From Thiobacillus sp. (GTDB lineage: Bacteria > Pseudomonadota > Gammaproteobacteria > Burkholderiales > Thiobacillaceae): a stretch of 64,000 nucleotides of DNA. Below the pieces are notes generated by a model that searched no databases, had not been told where the DNA came from, and was given only the letters and a program-made list of their open reading frames with translations. The position numbers and the translations under genes were made by a program. The first letter of the stretch is position 1. The number at the start of each line of letters is the position of its first letter. Shown one piece after another: positions 1 to 8,050 of this stretch. The stretch is taken from contig JAIBEI010000047.1 in the NCBI GenBank assembly GCA_019459055.1, positions 1-64,000 on the forward strand, written 5' to 3'.

Positions 1-59
1 GGGGCGGCTGGCTATGTTGTACCTCTTAAACTTTTGTCGGGGGCTGGCGTGGTGCTCTA

Positions 60-74
60 CCCCCCCCCCCCCCC
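60..74. repeat. 15-base poly-C tract
   Basis: An uninterrupted run of 15 C residues lies 34 bases upstream of the radC-like start codon. Bases 1-59 show no recognisable gene. Such a tract is prone to slippage, either in the cell or during sequencing and assembly. Its place in the leader of the first element gene means length change could alter expression, but that is inference. Confidence 0.9.
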
Positions 75-108
75 TGACCATAACCCCACCTGTTAGAGAG
101 GTGACATC

Positions 109-666
109 ATGGCTACGGCAGATTGTAGCAACCGCACCCGATACGAAGACGCCACCATCCGGCGGGCGCTTCGCATCCTTGAAAACCGGCTGAGGGAGCC
201 GGGCGCCCAGCTTTGCGGCCCCAATGCCGTGCGGGATTACCTGGCCCTGTGGCTGGGGGACCGTGAGCATGAGGTATTCGCGGCCGTTTTTCTCGACGCG
301 CAAAACCGCGTGATTGCTTCGGAAGAGCTATTCCGCGGGACCCTGAGCCACACGGCAGTCTATCCCCGCGAAGTGGTGAAACGGGCGCTGGCCCTGAATG
401 CCGGGGCCGTGATATTTGCTCACAATCACCCGTCCGGCGTTGAAGAGCCGAGCCAAGCGGACCGCTGGCTCACGGAAGAACTTAAATCCGCCCTGGCAAT
501 GGTTGACGTGCGGACGCTGGATCACTTCGTAATCGCCGGCCGGCGCTATACGTCTTTCATGGAACGCGGCTGGCTGCCGGAAAGCCCGGCCGAATCGAAG
601 CTGGAACCCGCAAAACCCAAACGCCCCCGCGCCCGCAAGGCCGCCAAGCGGGCGGCCGATAAATGA
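109..666 (+). CDS. RadC-like JAB/MPN domain protein
   Basis: 185-aa protein of the RadC family as carried by mobile elements. The JAMM metal-site signature is visible: Glu72/Glu73, then His105-x-His107, Ser115 and Asp118 in the HNHPSG...SQAD segment. An arginine/lysine/alanine-rich tail follows residue 160. Chromosomal RadC usually has an extra N-terminal helix-hairpin-helix region that is absent here, as in plasmid and island versions whose role is unknown (often linked to antirestriction or replication modules). A purine-rich GAGAGGTG precedes the ATG. The stop overlaps the next start (ATGA), so the two are probably translationally coupled. It is the first gene of the element operon in the window. 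Confidence 0.85.
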   Translation: MATADCSNRTRYEDATIRRALRILENRLREPGAQLCGPNAVRDYLALWLGDREHEVFAAVFLDAQNRVIASEELFRGTLSHTAVYPREVVKRALALNAGAVIFAHNHPSGVEEPSQADRWLTEELKSALAMVDVRTLDHFVIAGRRYTSFMERGWLPESPAESKLEPAKPKRPRARKAAKRAADK

Positions 667-2021
667 GCAATCGCCCGCGGCGGCGCCTGTTGCGCGAATG
701 GCGAATGCACGCCCTGGTGCGGGAGGATGCCGCGCCACCCGACCCCGACAGCATCCAAAGCCTGGAAGAGTGGAACCGCTTGCATCGTGACGCTTTCCGG
801 TTTCTGTGGCGTGAGCCTTTGCGCTTCCCCAATAACATCCGGCCGGATGCCGGGCTTATCAACATGCAGGCCCGCAACCGGCCAGAGTTTTTCAATCCTT
901 TGGCGGGCGACCCCATACCGGAACGGCCCGAACACCACCGGGAACACGGCCGCCTGAATGATCTTTGGGACAAAACCGAAGAGGCAATTTATAGCGCCCT
1001 GGATTACCTGGCGCCTGCCCAGCGCATCACCCGCGCCCGCTACATCCCCGACTATGGCGACATGTATTTTTTTGAGGATTACCCAGCCCACTTTTATCGC
1101 GGGTTCCGGAAGCTACGCACCGGAATGACTGCCGTGCATCAATACGGCGACAGCGGAAACCCTTGGTTTCGGGATCACGGCCGCGCTGTCCGAAATATTC
1201 TCAACCTGGATGAGTGGATAACCAAATCCTGGCCCCACCGCCCCATTAAGCGAATCACCGATCCCGAGCTATACGCGCTGCTGGTCTTGGCGGCCTGCTG
1301 GTGGGCGCTGCATGAGTTGCTGAACCTGCCGAAATCCTGGACCCGTGATGATTTGGACTACATCGCCGGCAAGTTGCAGGATGCCGAACGCTGGCTGGCG
1401 GAAGCCTACCGGCTGAATGAATCGCACGAAAAACAGGCCGCCATCCGGGCCGAAGCCACCACCGAAAAGGCCGCCATCCTGGGCGCCTGGGCGGACGATT
1501 CGCACCGGGCAAAATCGGCCAATGGCGGCAAGGCTGAGAAAGGATCGCGGGGAGTCCGCTTGCTGGCGCGGAAGATGCGAGACAAAACGCCCTCCGCTTC
1601 CGCTGAGACGCTTTTCCGGGCAGCCCTGGCCCGCGCTGCGAAAGATGACGAACCCCTCATGGCCACCGGCTACACCATAGCCGCAACCACTGACGACCAG
1701 CTAGTTTCGACCGACCCGAACGGCAAACCGGACGGCCTGCCTGTGAGCTTGGCGGGGTGGCGAAATATACTAACAACCTCGAAGGGAATTCGCCAGATGG
1801 CGCTGGCACTGCGAGACGAAACGCCCTCCGCTTCCGCTGAGATGCTTTTCCGAACGGCCCTGGCCCGCGCTGCGAAAGATGACGAATCCCTCATGGCCGA
1901 CGGTTACACCATAACCGCAACCCCTGACGGCCAGTTAGTTTCGACCGACCAGAACGGCAAACCGGACGGCTTGCCTGTGAGCTTTTCACTTTGGGAAAAA
2001 ATCCTGAGACGCAAGCGGTAA
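663..2021 (+). CDS. Element protein of unknown function with C-terminal tandem repeat
   Basis: 452 aa; I do not recognise a family. The first 290 residues are a mixed, aromatic-rich soluble region with many His/Trp/Tyr and no signal peptide. The C-terminal third is two near-identical units of 78 residues (about 300-377 and 378-452), each starting near an R-D-x-T-P-S-A-S-A-E segment and ending in [10 protein letters not shown], so a recent in-frame 234-bp duplication is evident. It overlaps the radC-like gene by ATGA. A gap of 93 bases separates it from the AlpA-type gene, which has its own strong ribosome-binding site. Confidence 0.7.
   Translation: MSNRPRRRLLREWRMHALVREDAAPPDPDSIQSLEEWNRLHRDAFRFLWREPLRFPNNIRPDAGLINMQARNRPEFFNPLAGDPIPERPEHHREHGRLNDLWDKTEEAIYSALDYLAPAQRITRARYIPDYGDMYFFEDYPAHFYRGFRKLRTGMTAVHQYGDSGNPWFRDHGRAVRNILNLDEWITKSWPHRPIKRITDPELYALLVLAACWWALHELLNLPKSWTRDDLDYIAGKLQDAERWLAEAYRLNESHEKQAAIRAEATTEKAAILGAWADDSHRAKSANGGKAEKGSRGVRLLARKMRDKTPSASAETLFRAALARAAKDDEPLMATGYTIAATTDDQLVSTDPNGKPDGLPVSLAGWRNILTTSKGIRQMALALRDETPSASAEMLFRTALARAAKDDESLMADGYTITATPDGQLVSTDQNGKPDGLPVSFSLWEKILRRKR
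1561..2018 (+). repeat. Two direct repeats of 234 bp inside the 452-aa gene
   Basis: Copies at about 1561-1794 and 1795-2018 match at an exact offset of 234 bases (78 codons), for example at 1578 and 1812. Most differences are single bases. The offset being a multiple of three keeps the frame open. This is a tandem duplication within the 3' end of the gene. Confidence 0.85.
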
Positions 2022-2114
2022 CGTAGCAGGCCGGCGCAAGGCCGGCCCCTATCGTGTATTCAAGCCTGCCCGGAGACGGGCGGATTTACTGGAACACGAT
2101 AAGGAGGTTTCACC

Positions 2115-2366
2115 ATGCAAACCAGCTACACCATCAAGCGCGGCAAAGATGCCCGCGCCCAATTCGGTATCGCATCAAGCACGTTTTACGAATGGATCAC
2201 CCGCGGCCTGATGCCCCCAGGGATCGCGCTGGGCTGGCGGTCCGTGGGCTGGCCTGCGCATGAACTGGACGCCATCGCAGGGGCGCGCATCGCCGGCAAA
2301 ACGGAGGATGAAATCCGCGCCCTGGTCCGTGACTTGATCGCGGCCCGTGCCAAGGCGGGCGAATGA
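2115..2366 (+). CDS. AlpA-family helix-turn-helix regulator/excisionase-like protein
   Basis: 83-aa small DNA-binding protein. Residues about 12-32 form a MerR/AlpA-like HTH: an R-x-Q-F-G-I-A-x-S-T-F-Y-E-W segment followed by G-L-M-P-P-G, the wing typical of AlpA, which activates integrase or excision genes in P4-type elements. The C-terminus is a charged helix. The start has a near-perfect Shine-Dalgarno (AAGGAGG, 7 bases upstream). The stop overlaps the next gene start. The target in this element is not visible; the integrase presumably lies outside the window to the left. Confidence 0.8.
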   Translation: MQTSYTIKRGKDARAQFGIASSTFYEWITRGLMPPGIALGWRSVGWPAHELDAIAGARIAGKTEDEIRALVRDLIAARAKAGE

Positions 2367-2665
2367 TGGAGCAAATCAGCTTCCTTCCTCCCCTGCCCTT
2401 CGCGCCGACCTGGCCCCAGCCCGGCACGCTGGCAGCCACCGCCCTTGAAATCTTCCTGCGTGGCGAGGGCATGACCCACCCGCAATTTGAGGCCATTTCG
2501 TTTAGCTGGCGGCTGTCCCATGTGGTGTCTGTCCTGCGCGAGCTTGGATGGCCCATTGAGTCGGTGGACATTCCCGCGCCCACCTTCGAAAACCCTCACC
2601 GCTGCATTGCCCGCTACCACCTGCCGGGAAGGTATATCGAGCAGGCGCGAAGGGGGCAGGGATGA
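2363..2665 (+). CDS. Small helix-turn-helix protein of the element
   Basis: 100 aa, soluble. The centre (about residues 37-60) reads like a helix-turn-helix of the winged kind seen in phage and plasmid replication modules: an F-E-A-I-S-F-S-W-R-L-S-H-V-V-S-V-L-R-E-L-G-W pattern. It starts in an ATGATG context overlapping the AlpA-type stop and ends four bases into the primase gene, so it is coupled to both. The function is not known; control of replication genes is an inference from position. Confidence 0.65.
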   Translation: MMEQISFLPPLPFAPTWPQPGTLAATALEIFLRGEGMTHPQFEAISFSWRLSHVVSVLRELGWPIESVDIPAPTFENPHRCIARYHLPGRYIEQARRGQG

Positions 2666-5472
2666 TCCCCGCCGATATTCAGGCCATTGCGGCGCAAGCC
2701 ATGGCGCATATCGAGACGGTTTGCGCCCGCTGGCTTCCTGATGGCAAAAAGGCCGGCCACGAATGGGAAATCGGCGACCGCCACGGCACGCCCGGAAAAT
2801 CGCTGAAGGTTCACTTATCCGGCAACAAGGCCGGCATGTGGGCGGACTTCTCGACGGGCGACAAAGGTGGGGACCTGGTTTCCCTGGTGGCGTTTGTTGA
2901 GGGTATCGCCCAGGGTGACGCGGCCCGCCGGCTGGCTGAATTCCTGGGGCTGCCTGTTGATGACCGACCCGCCCCGCAACGACCCGCGCCCCAGGCGAAA
3001 CCGGCGCAACCCGCGGCCCCGGAGTGGCGGGCAATTCTCCCCGTTCCCGACGATGCCCCGCCCCCGCCGGCCGCGCATCGCAAGCACGGCAAGCCGGACC
3101 GGGTTTATCACTACCGGAACGCGCAAGGTCAAACGCTGGGCTTTGTGGCCCGATTCGAAGCGAACGCCACGCGGCCAAAAAAGGAATTCACCTGGCAGGT
3201 TTACGCGGAAGCGGACGGCCGGCGGGAATGGCGCTGGCAGGGTTTCCCCGTGCCCCGTCCCTTGTATGGTCTGGATGCCCTGGCGGATCGCCCGGCGGCG
3301 CCCGTGGTTTTGTGCGAAGGCGAAAAGGCGACGGAATCCGGCTGGGACTTGCTGCCGGATCACGTTGGGCTGACTTGGCCCGGCGGATCGAAGGCGGCAG
3401 ACAAGGCGGACTTTTCACCCCTCAAGGGCCGGGACGTGATTTTGTGGGCGGACGCGGACGCACCCGGACGCGAAGCAATGAAAACGGCCGCGAAGCTGGC
3501 GCGGCAGGCGGGCGCGGCTTCCGTGCGCTGGCTGAATCTGCCGGCCCTGGTGACTGCCCGCGGCAAGGGCGAATTGCCCCAGGGGTTTGATGCTGCTGAC
3601 CTGCTGGCGGAAGGCTGGGACGCGGCGCGGCTGGCCGAATTCTTAGCGCGTCCCGATGCCCTGCTGGATACGAAGGCCCCAGCCCCGGCGGCGGATAAGC
3701 CGGCGGCCAAAGGTGCGGACGCGAGCGAACCCGCCACCGCTTCCGAACGCTTCACCGTGACGGCGGACGGCCTTTTTATGAACAAGCCGAACCGTGATGG
3801 CACCCCCCGCGAAGTCCGACTTTCGGACGCCCTGAACGTGCCCGCGCTGGCGCGTGATGAAGAGGGCGGCGGCTGGGCGCCCGTGCTGGAATTCCGGGAC
3901 CGTGACGGGCACCGCCGGCAGGAAATCATCCCCTTCCGGATGTTCCTGGGCGATGGATCGGACGGCGTGAAACAGCTTGCCGATTGCGGCCTGGCGATTG
4001 AACCCGGCCGCGATGCAATCGACGGCCTAAAACAGTACATCGCATCGGCCCAGCCCGGCAAACGCGCCCGGCTGATGGACGCCACCGGCTGGCACGGCGG
4101 CGCCTATCTTTTCCCTGATGGGCAAATCGGAGACGCGGCCGAAACCCTGATTTATCGCGGATCGAAAAAGGCGCTGGGCGTATTCACGCCACGCGGCAAG
4201 CTGGCGGACTGGCAAGGGCAGATTGCGGCCCTTGCCGTTGGCAATCCGCGCCTGATGTTCACCCTATCCGCTGCCTTCGTCGGACCGCTGCTGAAGCCAT
4301 GCGACGGCGCAAGCACGGCCTTTCATTGGTGGGGGGATAGCAGCTTAGGCAAGTCCGGCAGTCTTCACGCGGGCGGATCGGCATGGGGCGCCCCCGCTGT
4401 TACTGTCCATTCGTGGCGAAGCACGGATAACAGCCTGGAATATGTAGCGGCTCAACACAATGACGGCCTGCTGATTCTCGACGAACTGAAAGAGGTTGAC
4501 CCGAAACAGGCCGGCGCCATCGCCTACATGCTGAGTAATGCCAAGGGGAAAAACCGCGCCCACCATGCCGGCGGACTGCGTGAGGCCATCACCTGGCGCA
4601 TTGCGATGCTATCCAGCGGCGAACTTGGCCTGGCGGATCACCTGGCTAGCGCGGGCCAGAAAAGCCACGCCGGGCAAGCGGTCCGTTTCGTGGAACTGCC
4701 GGCTGACGCCGGGGCCGGGCTGGGCATGTGGAACGAGCTTCACCGCCTGGCGGACGGCCGGAGCTTCACGGATCACTTGAAGACGGCGGCGGCGCGGTAC
4801 TACGGCACGGCGGGCCGGGCCTTTGTGGCTGCCCTGGCGGCGAACCTGCCGGACGTGCCCGCCCTGGTCCGCAAGCTGGAAGCGCGGTTTTTTGAAAGCC
4901 ACGTCCCCAGCGATGCCGGCGGGCAGGTTAAGCGCGTGGCCGGCGCCTTCGCCCTGGTGGCGGCGGCCGGCGAACTGGCGGCCGAATGGGAGGTTTGCCC
5001 CTGGCCCCAGCGGTCCGCCTTCGAAGCGGCCGGGCTGATGTTTGCCGAATGGTTGAAGGCACGCCCCACCGCCGGCAACTTGGAAGAGGCGCAAATCCTG
5101 GCGCATGTGGCGGCCGTGATGGAACGCAACTGGCAGGCACGTTTCATAGATTGGGGCCGGGTATCCGAAGCGAACGCGGATTTATCCCGCATGGCGGCCG
5201 TGCCTGATGCGCTGGGCTTCCGCAAAAAGGCCGGCGATTGGAACGAAGACAATCAGGCGTTTCTCTTCTATGTGACCCGCGGCCGTTTCGCGGAGGAATT
5301 CGGCACCAAGGGCGGATTCAAGCCTAAGCGGGTGGCGGCCGTGCTGAAAGCCAAGGGGATTTTGAAATGCGACCCGGACGCGGCCACCCTCAAGGAAACG
5401 CTGCCGAACGGCGACCCGCGGAGTTATTGCATCATCGGCGGCAAGCTATGGGAGGCCGGCCCCGATGCTTAA
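2662..5472 (+). CDS. TOPRIM/DUF927 primase-helicase of the mobile element
   Basis: 936 aa. The N-terminus (residues about 30-95) resembles the primase zinc/CHC2-neighbour region with the S-G-N-K-A-G-M-W-A-D-F segment. A TOPRIM domain follows, with C-E-G-E-K near 218 and W-A-D-A-D-A-P-G-R near 262. After a linker, residues about 350-900 match DUF927, a superfamily-3-like helicase module: a Walker A-like G-D-S-S-L-G-K-S at 558 and a Walker B-like L-L-I-L-D-E-L near 605. This architecture initiates replication in P4-like satellites and integrative elements. It overlaps the small HTH gene upstream and the 213-aa gene downstream by a few bases. Confidence 0.85.
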   Translation: MIPADIQAIAAQAMAHIETVCARWLPDGKKAGHEWEIGDRHGTPGKSLKVHLSGNKAGMWADFSTGDKGGDLVSLVAFVEGIAQGDAARRLAEFLGLPVDDRPAPQRPAPQAKPAQPAAPEWRAILPVPDDAPPPPAAHRKHGKPDRVYHYRNAQGQTLGFVARFEANATRPKKEFTWQVYAEADGRREWRWQGFPVPRPLYGLDALADRPAAPVVLCEGEKATESGWDLLPDHVGLTWPGGSKAADKADFSPLKGRDVILWADADAPGREAMKTAAKLARQAGAASVRWLNLPALVTARGKGELPQGFDAADLLAEGWDAARLAEFLARPDALLDTKAPAPAADKPAAKGADASEPATASERFTVTADGLFMNKPNRDGTPREVRLSDALNVPALARDEEGGGWAPVLEFRDRDGHRRQEIIPFRMFLGDGSDGVKQLADCGLAIEPGRDAIDGLKQYIASAQPGKRARLMDATGWHGGAYLFPDGQIGDAAETLIYRGSKKALGVFTPRGKLADWQGQIAALAVGNPRLMFTLSAAFVGPLLKPCDGASTAFHWWGDSSLGKSGSLHAGGSAWGAPAVTVHSWRSTDNSLEYVAAQHNDGLLILDELKEVDPKQAGAIAYMLSNAKGKNRAHHAGGLREAITWRIAMLSSGELGLADHLASAGQKSHAGQAVRFVELPADAGAGLGMWNELHRLADGRSFTDHLKTAAARYYGTAGRAFVAALAANLPDVPALVRKLEARFFESHVPSDAGGQVKRVAGAFALVAAAGELAAEWEVCPWPQRSAFEAAGLMFAEWLKARPTAGNLEEAQILAHVAAVMERNWQARFIDWGRVSEANADLSRMAAVPDALGFRKKAGDWNEDNQAFLFYVTRGRFAEEFGTKGGFKPKRVAAVLKAKGILKCDPDAATLKETLPNGDPRSYCIIGGKLWEAGPDA

Positions 5473-6106
5473 CTGGCTGAATGATTCTCCCGGTTTCCCG
5501 GTTTCTGAAAACGCCGAAAATCAAAACCGGGAGGCCGCAAACCCGCATGGTTACACGGCTTTCCCGGTTTCCCGGTTTTCCCGGTTTCAAAATGAGGGGG
5601 CGGCGCAACAACAAGACGAAACCGCAAACGCCTGCGAAAAAAACACCCCGTCCATATCCCAACCCCTCCCGGAGCTTTTGAACGCTGTAGCGGCTCGCCT
5701 GGGGCCTGCCGTGTTGGATGATTTACAAACCCAGGCGGGCACAAATCCGGAACGCCTGGCGGAACTGTGCGGCCTTGCCCTGGCGGTCCCGCCCTCCCCC
5801 ACGCCGGAAGACGCGGCCGAACTCGACGCCCTCATGGTCCGCCTGTGCGAGCTTGAACTGTGGCTGGCCGGATACCTGCCGGAAATGAGAACGGCCCGGC
5901 GATGCATGGCGCCCGCGAACGTAGCGGAAAGCCTGGCCTGTTTTCGGCGATGGGTCCGCGAAGCGGAAGCGCGGCGCGGCGCCGTGCTTGGGGCGGGGGA
6001 TGGGAAACCTTCCGCGCTGAAAAATGGCGGCGGGGCGCAAGCGAGCAGGCAGGAAAAGGAATCCCCGCGGCTTGATGTGGGCATGAAGCGAATGGGGGCC
6101 GGCTGA
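5465..6106 (+). CDS. Element protein of unknown function
   Basis: 213 aa, no recognised family. The N-terminal 45 residues are low-complexity and encoded by repeated CCCGGTTT octamers, giving F-P-V-S and S-R-F peptides. The middle, about residues 60-160, is a leucine- and alanine-rich helical region (L-L-N-A-V-A-A-R-L and a run of D-A-L-M-V-R-L-C-E-L). The tail is basic. It overlaps the primase gene by 8 bases and touches the next gene in a TGATG junction. The many octamers suggest that part of this coding sequence may also serve as a protein-binding or origin site. Confidence 0.6.
   Translation: MLNWLNDSPGFPVSENAENQNREAANPHGYTAFPVSRFSRFQNEGAAQQQDETANACEKNTPSISQPLPELLNAVAARLGPAVLDDLQTQAGTNPERLAELCGLALAVPPSPTPEDAAELDALMVRLCELELWLAGYLPEMRTARRCMAPANVAESLACFRRWVREAEARRGAVLGAGDGKPSALKNGGGAQASRQEKESPRLDVGMKRMGAG
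5489..5587. repeat. Cluster of CCCGGTTT octamers (iteron-like)
   Basis: Five direct copies of CCCGGTTT lie at 5489-5496, 5497-5504, 5563-5570, 5571-5578 and 5580-5587, and one inverted copy (AAACCGGG) at 5524-5531. They are arranged as a head-to-tail pair, an inverted single and a triplet within 99 bases, immediately after the primase-helicase gene. The spacing of 8-9 bases is shorter than usual plasmid iterons. A replication origin or regulator-binding array is possible; codon-level repetition is the alternative. Confidence 0.75.
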
Positions 6107-6408
6107 TGGATGCCGTGATTTTCCCCCTCCCCTTAGAGCAATGCGGGCCGGACGTGAAGAACAGCCTGATCCTATCCGGCAATGCGAAGGCGTGCCCCAT
6201 ATGCGGCAAGGCATTTACCGCGGCCCGGAAGCGCGGCCCGGTTTGCCGTGCAACGTTTCTCGGTAGTGACGGGCTTGTGTTTACCTGGTCCTGGGTGCTG
6301 TGCCGGAAGTGCTTGCGGGAGAGCGGAGGCACGATGCCACCGCAACTGAAAGAGCAGGCAATCTGTGAGGCAAGGCTACTGACGGCGAAGCCTGGGGGCG
6401 AAGCATGA
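6106..6408 (+). CDS. Small zinc-ribbon-like element protein
   Basis: 100 aa. Two Cys pairs are visible: C-P-I-C near residue 31 and C-R-K-C near residue 67, with a further Cys at 47, consistent with a zinc ribbon. There is no signal peptide. It begins at a TGATG junction with the preceding gene and is the last clearly coding member of the operon. The function is unknown; small zinc-finger proteins of this kind are common in phage and integrative-element operons. Confidence 0.6.
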   Translation: MDAVIFPLPLEQCGPDVKNSLILSGNAKACPICGKAFTAARKRGPVCRATFLGSDGLVFTWSWVLCRKCLRESGGTMPPQLKEQAICEARLLTAKPGGEA

Positions 6409-6989
6409 GGCCCTATGGTTCACGGGTCCTTCCCTGCCCCTTCCCACGCGGCGCCAATGGACCGCGGCTTTCTGGTAGCGGCTGGGGATTCGGCGGAGTT
6501 GACGAATTGGTTAACGGTTACACCGATATGGTTGACGGGTGGCAGCGGCCACAGATTCGCGGGTCCTTCCGGAGCCTTTTACATGCGGCGCGAAACGACC
6601 GCGGCTTTTCGTCAGTTCTTTGATGCGCTTGGGGGTAAGTAAGTGGCACGCATCGTAGGCCATGAGCAGACTGCGGAGGTATTCGGCATGGCATGAGGAC
6701 CCAAATGTTTACGGGTCCTGCCCTTTCCAACACGGGCCGTTACGACCGCGGATTTTCGCTAGTTATTTCACCTGCCAAGGGGGTTCCGGTTTTTCGCCCT
6801 TGGGTCCTCCCTGGCCGTTTCGTCTTACGGGGATGCGACCCGCGTTTTCTGGCTAGTCACGCAGGTTTCCCAAGGGGGTTATAACGTAACCGCTGAAGGC
6901 CCAGCATTCACGGTTTGCAGTAACAAGCGCAGTAACAGCGCAAACGAAAAAACGCAGAATCTTTCATTCATGCGGGATGCGGCTGACAA
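6409..6989. other. End of element without a convincing gene
   Basis: Several short open frames exist (6405-6623, 6415-6642, 6693-6884). They overlap each other and encode a similar peptide pattern (G-S-F...D-R-G-F) in different frames, so no single one is convincing. The first begins in an ATGA overlap with the zinc-ribbon gene and could be translated. The stretch is dominated by four degenerate repeats described separately. I see no integrase or transposase remnant. Confidence 0.5.
6424..6845 (+). repeat. Four degenerate GGGTCC...GACCGCGG repeats
   Basis: The same layout recurs four times: GGGTCC at 6424, 6561, 6713 and 6802, followed 31-36 bases later by GACCGCGG at 6460, 6597 and 6744, or GACCCGCG at 6837, then a T-rich TTTTC/TTTCT segment. 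Each copy can pair GGTC with GACC around a loop of roughly 30 bases. Copies are about 90-150 bases apart. Translated, three copies give G-(S/P)-x-x ... D-R-G-F, so they may be decayed copies of a small gene or a structured RNA/DNA element. Confidence 0.7.
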
Positions 6990-7012
6990 TTCGGACGCCC
7001 TCCTCTCCACCA
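6990..7012 (+). other. Probable element attachment site: tRNA 3'-end block
   Basis: The block ends CCTCTCC-A-CCA (7002-7012), the exact form of a tRNA acceptor 3' strand plus discriminator and CCA. CCTCTCC pairs with GGAGAGG, a usual 5' end of bacterial tRNA-Ser. TTCG at 6990 sits where the T-loop should be, but no matching T-stem or tRNA body is present upstream, so this is only a 3' fragment. A strong terminator follows 10 bases later, as after a real tRNA. This fits an integrative element inserted in a tRNA-Ser gene, with the intact copy beyond the left edge. A tmRNA 3' end is the alternative. Confidence 0.6.
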
Positions 7013-7021
7013 AGACATCCC

Positions 7022-7057
7022 AAAAGCGCTTCCAGGTCATCGGAAGCGCTTTTTCTT
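7022..7057. terminator. Bidirectional intrinsic terminator
   Basis: A perfect 12-bp stem (7022-7033 with 7042-7053: AAAAGCGCTTCC / GGAAGCGCTTTT) has an 8-base loop, with T-rich sequence on one side and A residues on the other. It can stop rightward transcription from the element or tRNA side and leftward transcription of the hydrolase gene whose stop is at 7067. Confidence 0.85.
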
Positions 7058-7066
7058 TGTCCGCGC

Positions 7067-7918
7067 TCAGGCCAGCTCGACCCACACCGGCTGATGGTCC
7101 GACGCCTCGGTCTCGGCATCGATGCCACACGCCTTGAGTCGACCTGCCAGCCTTTCGGTGACCAAGATGAAATCGAAGCATTCGGGCTGACTGATGAAAT
7201 CCGCCCGGTGGATGCCCACCGTGGGGGCATGCGGCTCACTGAGGTGCAGCACCGACCAGGCGTCGAGAAAACCTGGCACGTCATCGTCGTATGGGGCGAG
7301 GATGCGCGATCGCTCGGGCGACCAGACGGTGAAATTCATGTCGCCGCACAGCAGCGCCTGGGCGGGCCGGGGGAACACCTCGAAGGCGCCGCCCTGTTCT
7401 TCTGCCAGCGGCGAGCGTGCGGACATGGCGCAGGCCTCGGCATGGAGGCGGCGGATGGCGTCGATCTGGGCCTGGCGCTGGCGTTGCGAGTAGTACTCGA
7501 GGTGGGTGGTCATCACCCGCAACGGTCCGACTTCGGCGCTCTCGACGACCGCTTCCACCAGGATGCGCTGCATGCTGGGCGTGGCGGGCTCGGTCGGCCA
7601 GGGCAACAGATGCCGCCACACCTGGCCGACGGGCAGGCGGGAAAAGACGGCGTTTCCGAACTGGCTGCGGCCGCCGTGCATATTCGGCACGTCGGTCGCC
7701 GCACCGTAGATTGCGGTATAGCCGGGCAAGCCGGCGGAAAGTTCGGCCATCTGGTCTTCGCCGCGGCTGCCGGGCAGGCCGGGAAAGTTGATTGCGACTT
7801 CCTGCAGGCAGATGAGGTCGAAATCGCCCAGCCGATGGATAACCCCAAGCGTGCGCGCAAGGTCGACCCGGCCATCCAGGCCGCGCCCCCATTGGATATT
7901 CCAGCTCAACAGCTTCAT
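7067..7918 (-). CDS. Endonuclease/exonuclease/phosphatase (EEP) family protein
   Basis: 283 aa. Family motifs are clear: an N-terminal W-N-I-Q-W-G, L-Q-E-V near residue 40 (metal-binding Glu), T-H-L-E-Y near 145, G-D-M-N-F near 195, and the C-terminal S-D-H-Q-P catalytic Asp-His. Members hydrolyse phosphodiester or phosphomonoester bonds in nucleic acids, sphingolipids or inositol phosphates; the substrate cannot be told from sequence. No signal peptide is seen, so it is probably cytoplasmic. I chose the ATG at 7918 because AAGGAGG lies 6-7 bases upstream; an earlier ATG at 7942 has no such site. It is the first chromosomal gene after the element. Confidence 0.85.
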   Translation of the reverse strand: MKLLSWNIQWGRGLDGRVDLARTLGVIHRLGDFDLICLQEVAINFPGLPGSRGEDQMAELSAGLPGYTAIYGAATDVPNMHGGRSQFGNAVFSRLPVGQVWRHLLPWPTEPATPSMQRILVEAVVESAEVGPLRVMTTHLEYYSQRQRQAQIDAIRRLHAEACAMSARSPLAEEQGGAFEVFPRPAQALLCGDMNFTVWSPERSRILAPYDDDVPGFLDAWSVLHLSEPHAPTVGIHRADFISQPECFDFILVTERLAGRLKACGIDAETEASDHQPVWVELA

Positions 7919-7960
7919 GGCCCGCCTCCTTCGATGCACCAACCATCAAGATCAAAAGTA

Positions 7961-8050
7961 GTCATCGCGAGAACGCGTAGCGATGCGGCGATCCGGCATG
8001 TCTGCGGAATCAAAGAACGCTGGATCGCCACGGCCGGGCCTCGCGATGAC
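7961..8050. repeat. REP-like dispersed palindromic repeat
   Basis: GTCATCGCGAG at 7961 and its complement CTCGCGATGAC ending at 8050 bound a 90-base palindromic unit with inner segments GATGCGGCGATCC and GGATCGCCACGGC. This is the organisation of the CGTCATTGCGAG-type intergenic repeats known from many betaproteobacteria. The rest of the 7919-8301 gap shows no gene; the 3' part should hold the gltB promoter, where TTAAAAT at about 8218-8224 is a possible -10 without a good -35. Confidence 0.75.

Noticed and set aside
5489-5587. Octamer cluster considered as a CRISPR array
   Set aside because: Units are 8 bases long and partly contiguous, without regular spacers.
6990-7012. Complete tRNA gene ending at 7012
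   Set aside because: No D-arm, anticodon arm or matching T-stem can be folded upstream, so only a 3' fragment is supported.
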